The notes under the pieces are model-generated. The model saw nothing but the letters and a program-made list of their open reading frames with translations, had not been told where the DNA came from and did no database searches. Shown here piece after piece: positions 45,896-46,429 of a stretch of DNA of 46,429 nucleotides (the first letter of the stretch is position 1; each line of letters opens with the position of its first letter). This DNA is from Helochares maculicollis (Eukaryota > Arthropoda > Insecta > Coleoptera > Hydrophilidae), in assembly GCA_033557835.1 (NCBI GenBank), contig JAWQRO010000250.1, forward strand, positions 1-46,429, given 5' to 3'. Both the position numbers and the translations under genes were made by a program.

Positions 45896-46232
45896 CGATG
45901 CAAAAAACCCTTTCTTTTGTGGCGCAAATGCAGCATTTCGCACACGATTTTTCGTCTTTTCATCTATCGTTCGTTAAGTTTGCGTGGAACCCATTTTCCA
46001 AACGTTTGAATCTTCCTAATGGCTTTCATGCGATCGGAAATGGCTTGCCGAGAGACATTCAACTGGTCTGCCATCATTTGTTGTGTTTGTGTATCGCCTT
46101 CGCCCAATAATGCTTAAAGTAATGCAATGGGGCAGTCATCAAAAAATGGCGCTTTGGGTACCAAAGGTTAGTTCAATAGATTTCATGCGCCATCTCTTGG
46201 CAAAAAACGACATTTTAAACTTGCCCACCTGG
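45243..46232 (-). mobile_element. Mariner copy F, internally deleted, both ends present
   Basis: This is a 990-bp element with ends CTAGGTGCGCAAGTTT (45243) and CTTGCCCACCTGG (to 46232), with TA on both sides (45241-45242 and 46233-46234). An internal deletion of roughly 250-300 bp removes the N-terminal part of the transposase upstream of the LGEGDTQTQ-like segment (about 46112). This deletion is different from that in copy B. It therefore has the form of a non-autonomous mariner. Confidence 0.92.
45357..46110 (-). pseudogene. Mariner transposase pseudogene (copy F)
   Basis: On the minus strand the helix-turn-helix/linker segment (46110-45960, including KIQTFGKWVPRKLN) leads to MLHLRHKRKGFLHR and GDEKW (frame 45963-45760, followed by GQPSTSSPKPDRFGRKT). 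Next comes YYELLKPGETVN in the frame 45838-45410. In the second catalytic block the HD pair is replaced (it reads PVNAPAH), so the second aspartate is lost. A one-base deletion shifts the frame just before it. The third block (LPDLAPSDYHLF) is intact in the frame 45584-45357. It is inactive. Confidence 0.9.
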
Positions 46233-46429
46233 TACATCTGGCTGTCTAGGCCTGATTTTCATTTTAACAGGTTTTTGGGGATAATTCCATCTGATTTGTT
46301 TATAAAGTTTTGGCCAAACTATACAGTTAAATTCTGGATGGTAAAACTATTTAAGCGCGAGCTTTGCTTTGACAAATTCAACTGCGATAACATGGATATC
46401 ATAATCGTACCAGGACACTTGAATGGAAG
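46233..46429. other. Non-coding right edge of window
   Basis: Nothing recognisable after the TA flanking mariner F. Confidence 0.6.

Noticed and set aside
1..46429. CRISPR arrays, rRNA genes, bacterial-type operons, endogenous viral genes
   Set aside because: No spaced identical repeats, no rRNA-like conserved blocks, no ribosome-binding-site-led ORF clusters and no viral protein motifs were seen on either strand.

Overview
This is an AT-rich, gene-poor stretch of an animal nuclear genome, most likely an insect. The mariner families, the AT-rich background with isolated CpG-rich islands, the insect-style splice signals and the absence of dense operon-like ORFs all fit. The order cannot be told from the sequence. 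No complete host protein-coding gene is visible, and no open frame could be tied to a known host family. The window looks like intergenic and/or intronic DNA.

The best-supported content is transposable-element debris. Six copies (A to F) of one mariner family, with ends of the type CCAGGTGCGCAAGTTT and a D,D34D transposase, lie at 7009-7256, 7998-8990, 22605-23368 (the only plus-strand copy), 27881-29067, 43786-44451 and 45243-46232. Their ends and motifs resemble Mos1 (mauritiana group). A second, unrelated mariner lies at 14995-16245 (ends GGGGACCAGAA). It is directly preceded by the remains of a third Tc1/mariner-type transposase at 14531-14960. All are inactivated by stops, frameshifts or deletions.

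There is also unexpected large-scale structure. Three direct duplications were found by reading: a tandem repeat of about 262-bp period at 16961-17469; a repeat of about 320 bp whose two copies lie on either side of mariner D (27563-27880 and 29078-29404); and a tandem duplication of about 1.3-1.4 kb at 43130-45895, each unit carrying a mariner, with the junction inside mariner sequence. A dispersed repeat with an internal 28-31-bp minisatellite occurs twice (29781-30073 and 34558-34994). A 66-bp near-perfect palindrome stands alone at 21800-21865.

Host-gene signals are weak but worth following: (i) a CpG-rich minus-strand promoter with TATA-like and initiator elements, an ATG-free 216-nt leader and a consensus 5' splice site (33540 down to 33292); (ii) a 28-nt candidate microexon between canonical splice sites at 24102-24129; (iii) an open frame of 55 codons right after a good 3' splice site at 1529-1696; and (iv) a coding-like GC-richer patch at 31028-31598. 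None is assigned a product. The remaining stretches are listed as non-coding, with what little they contain.
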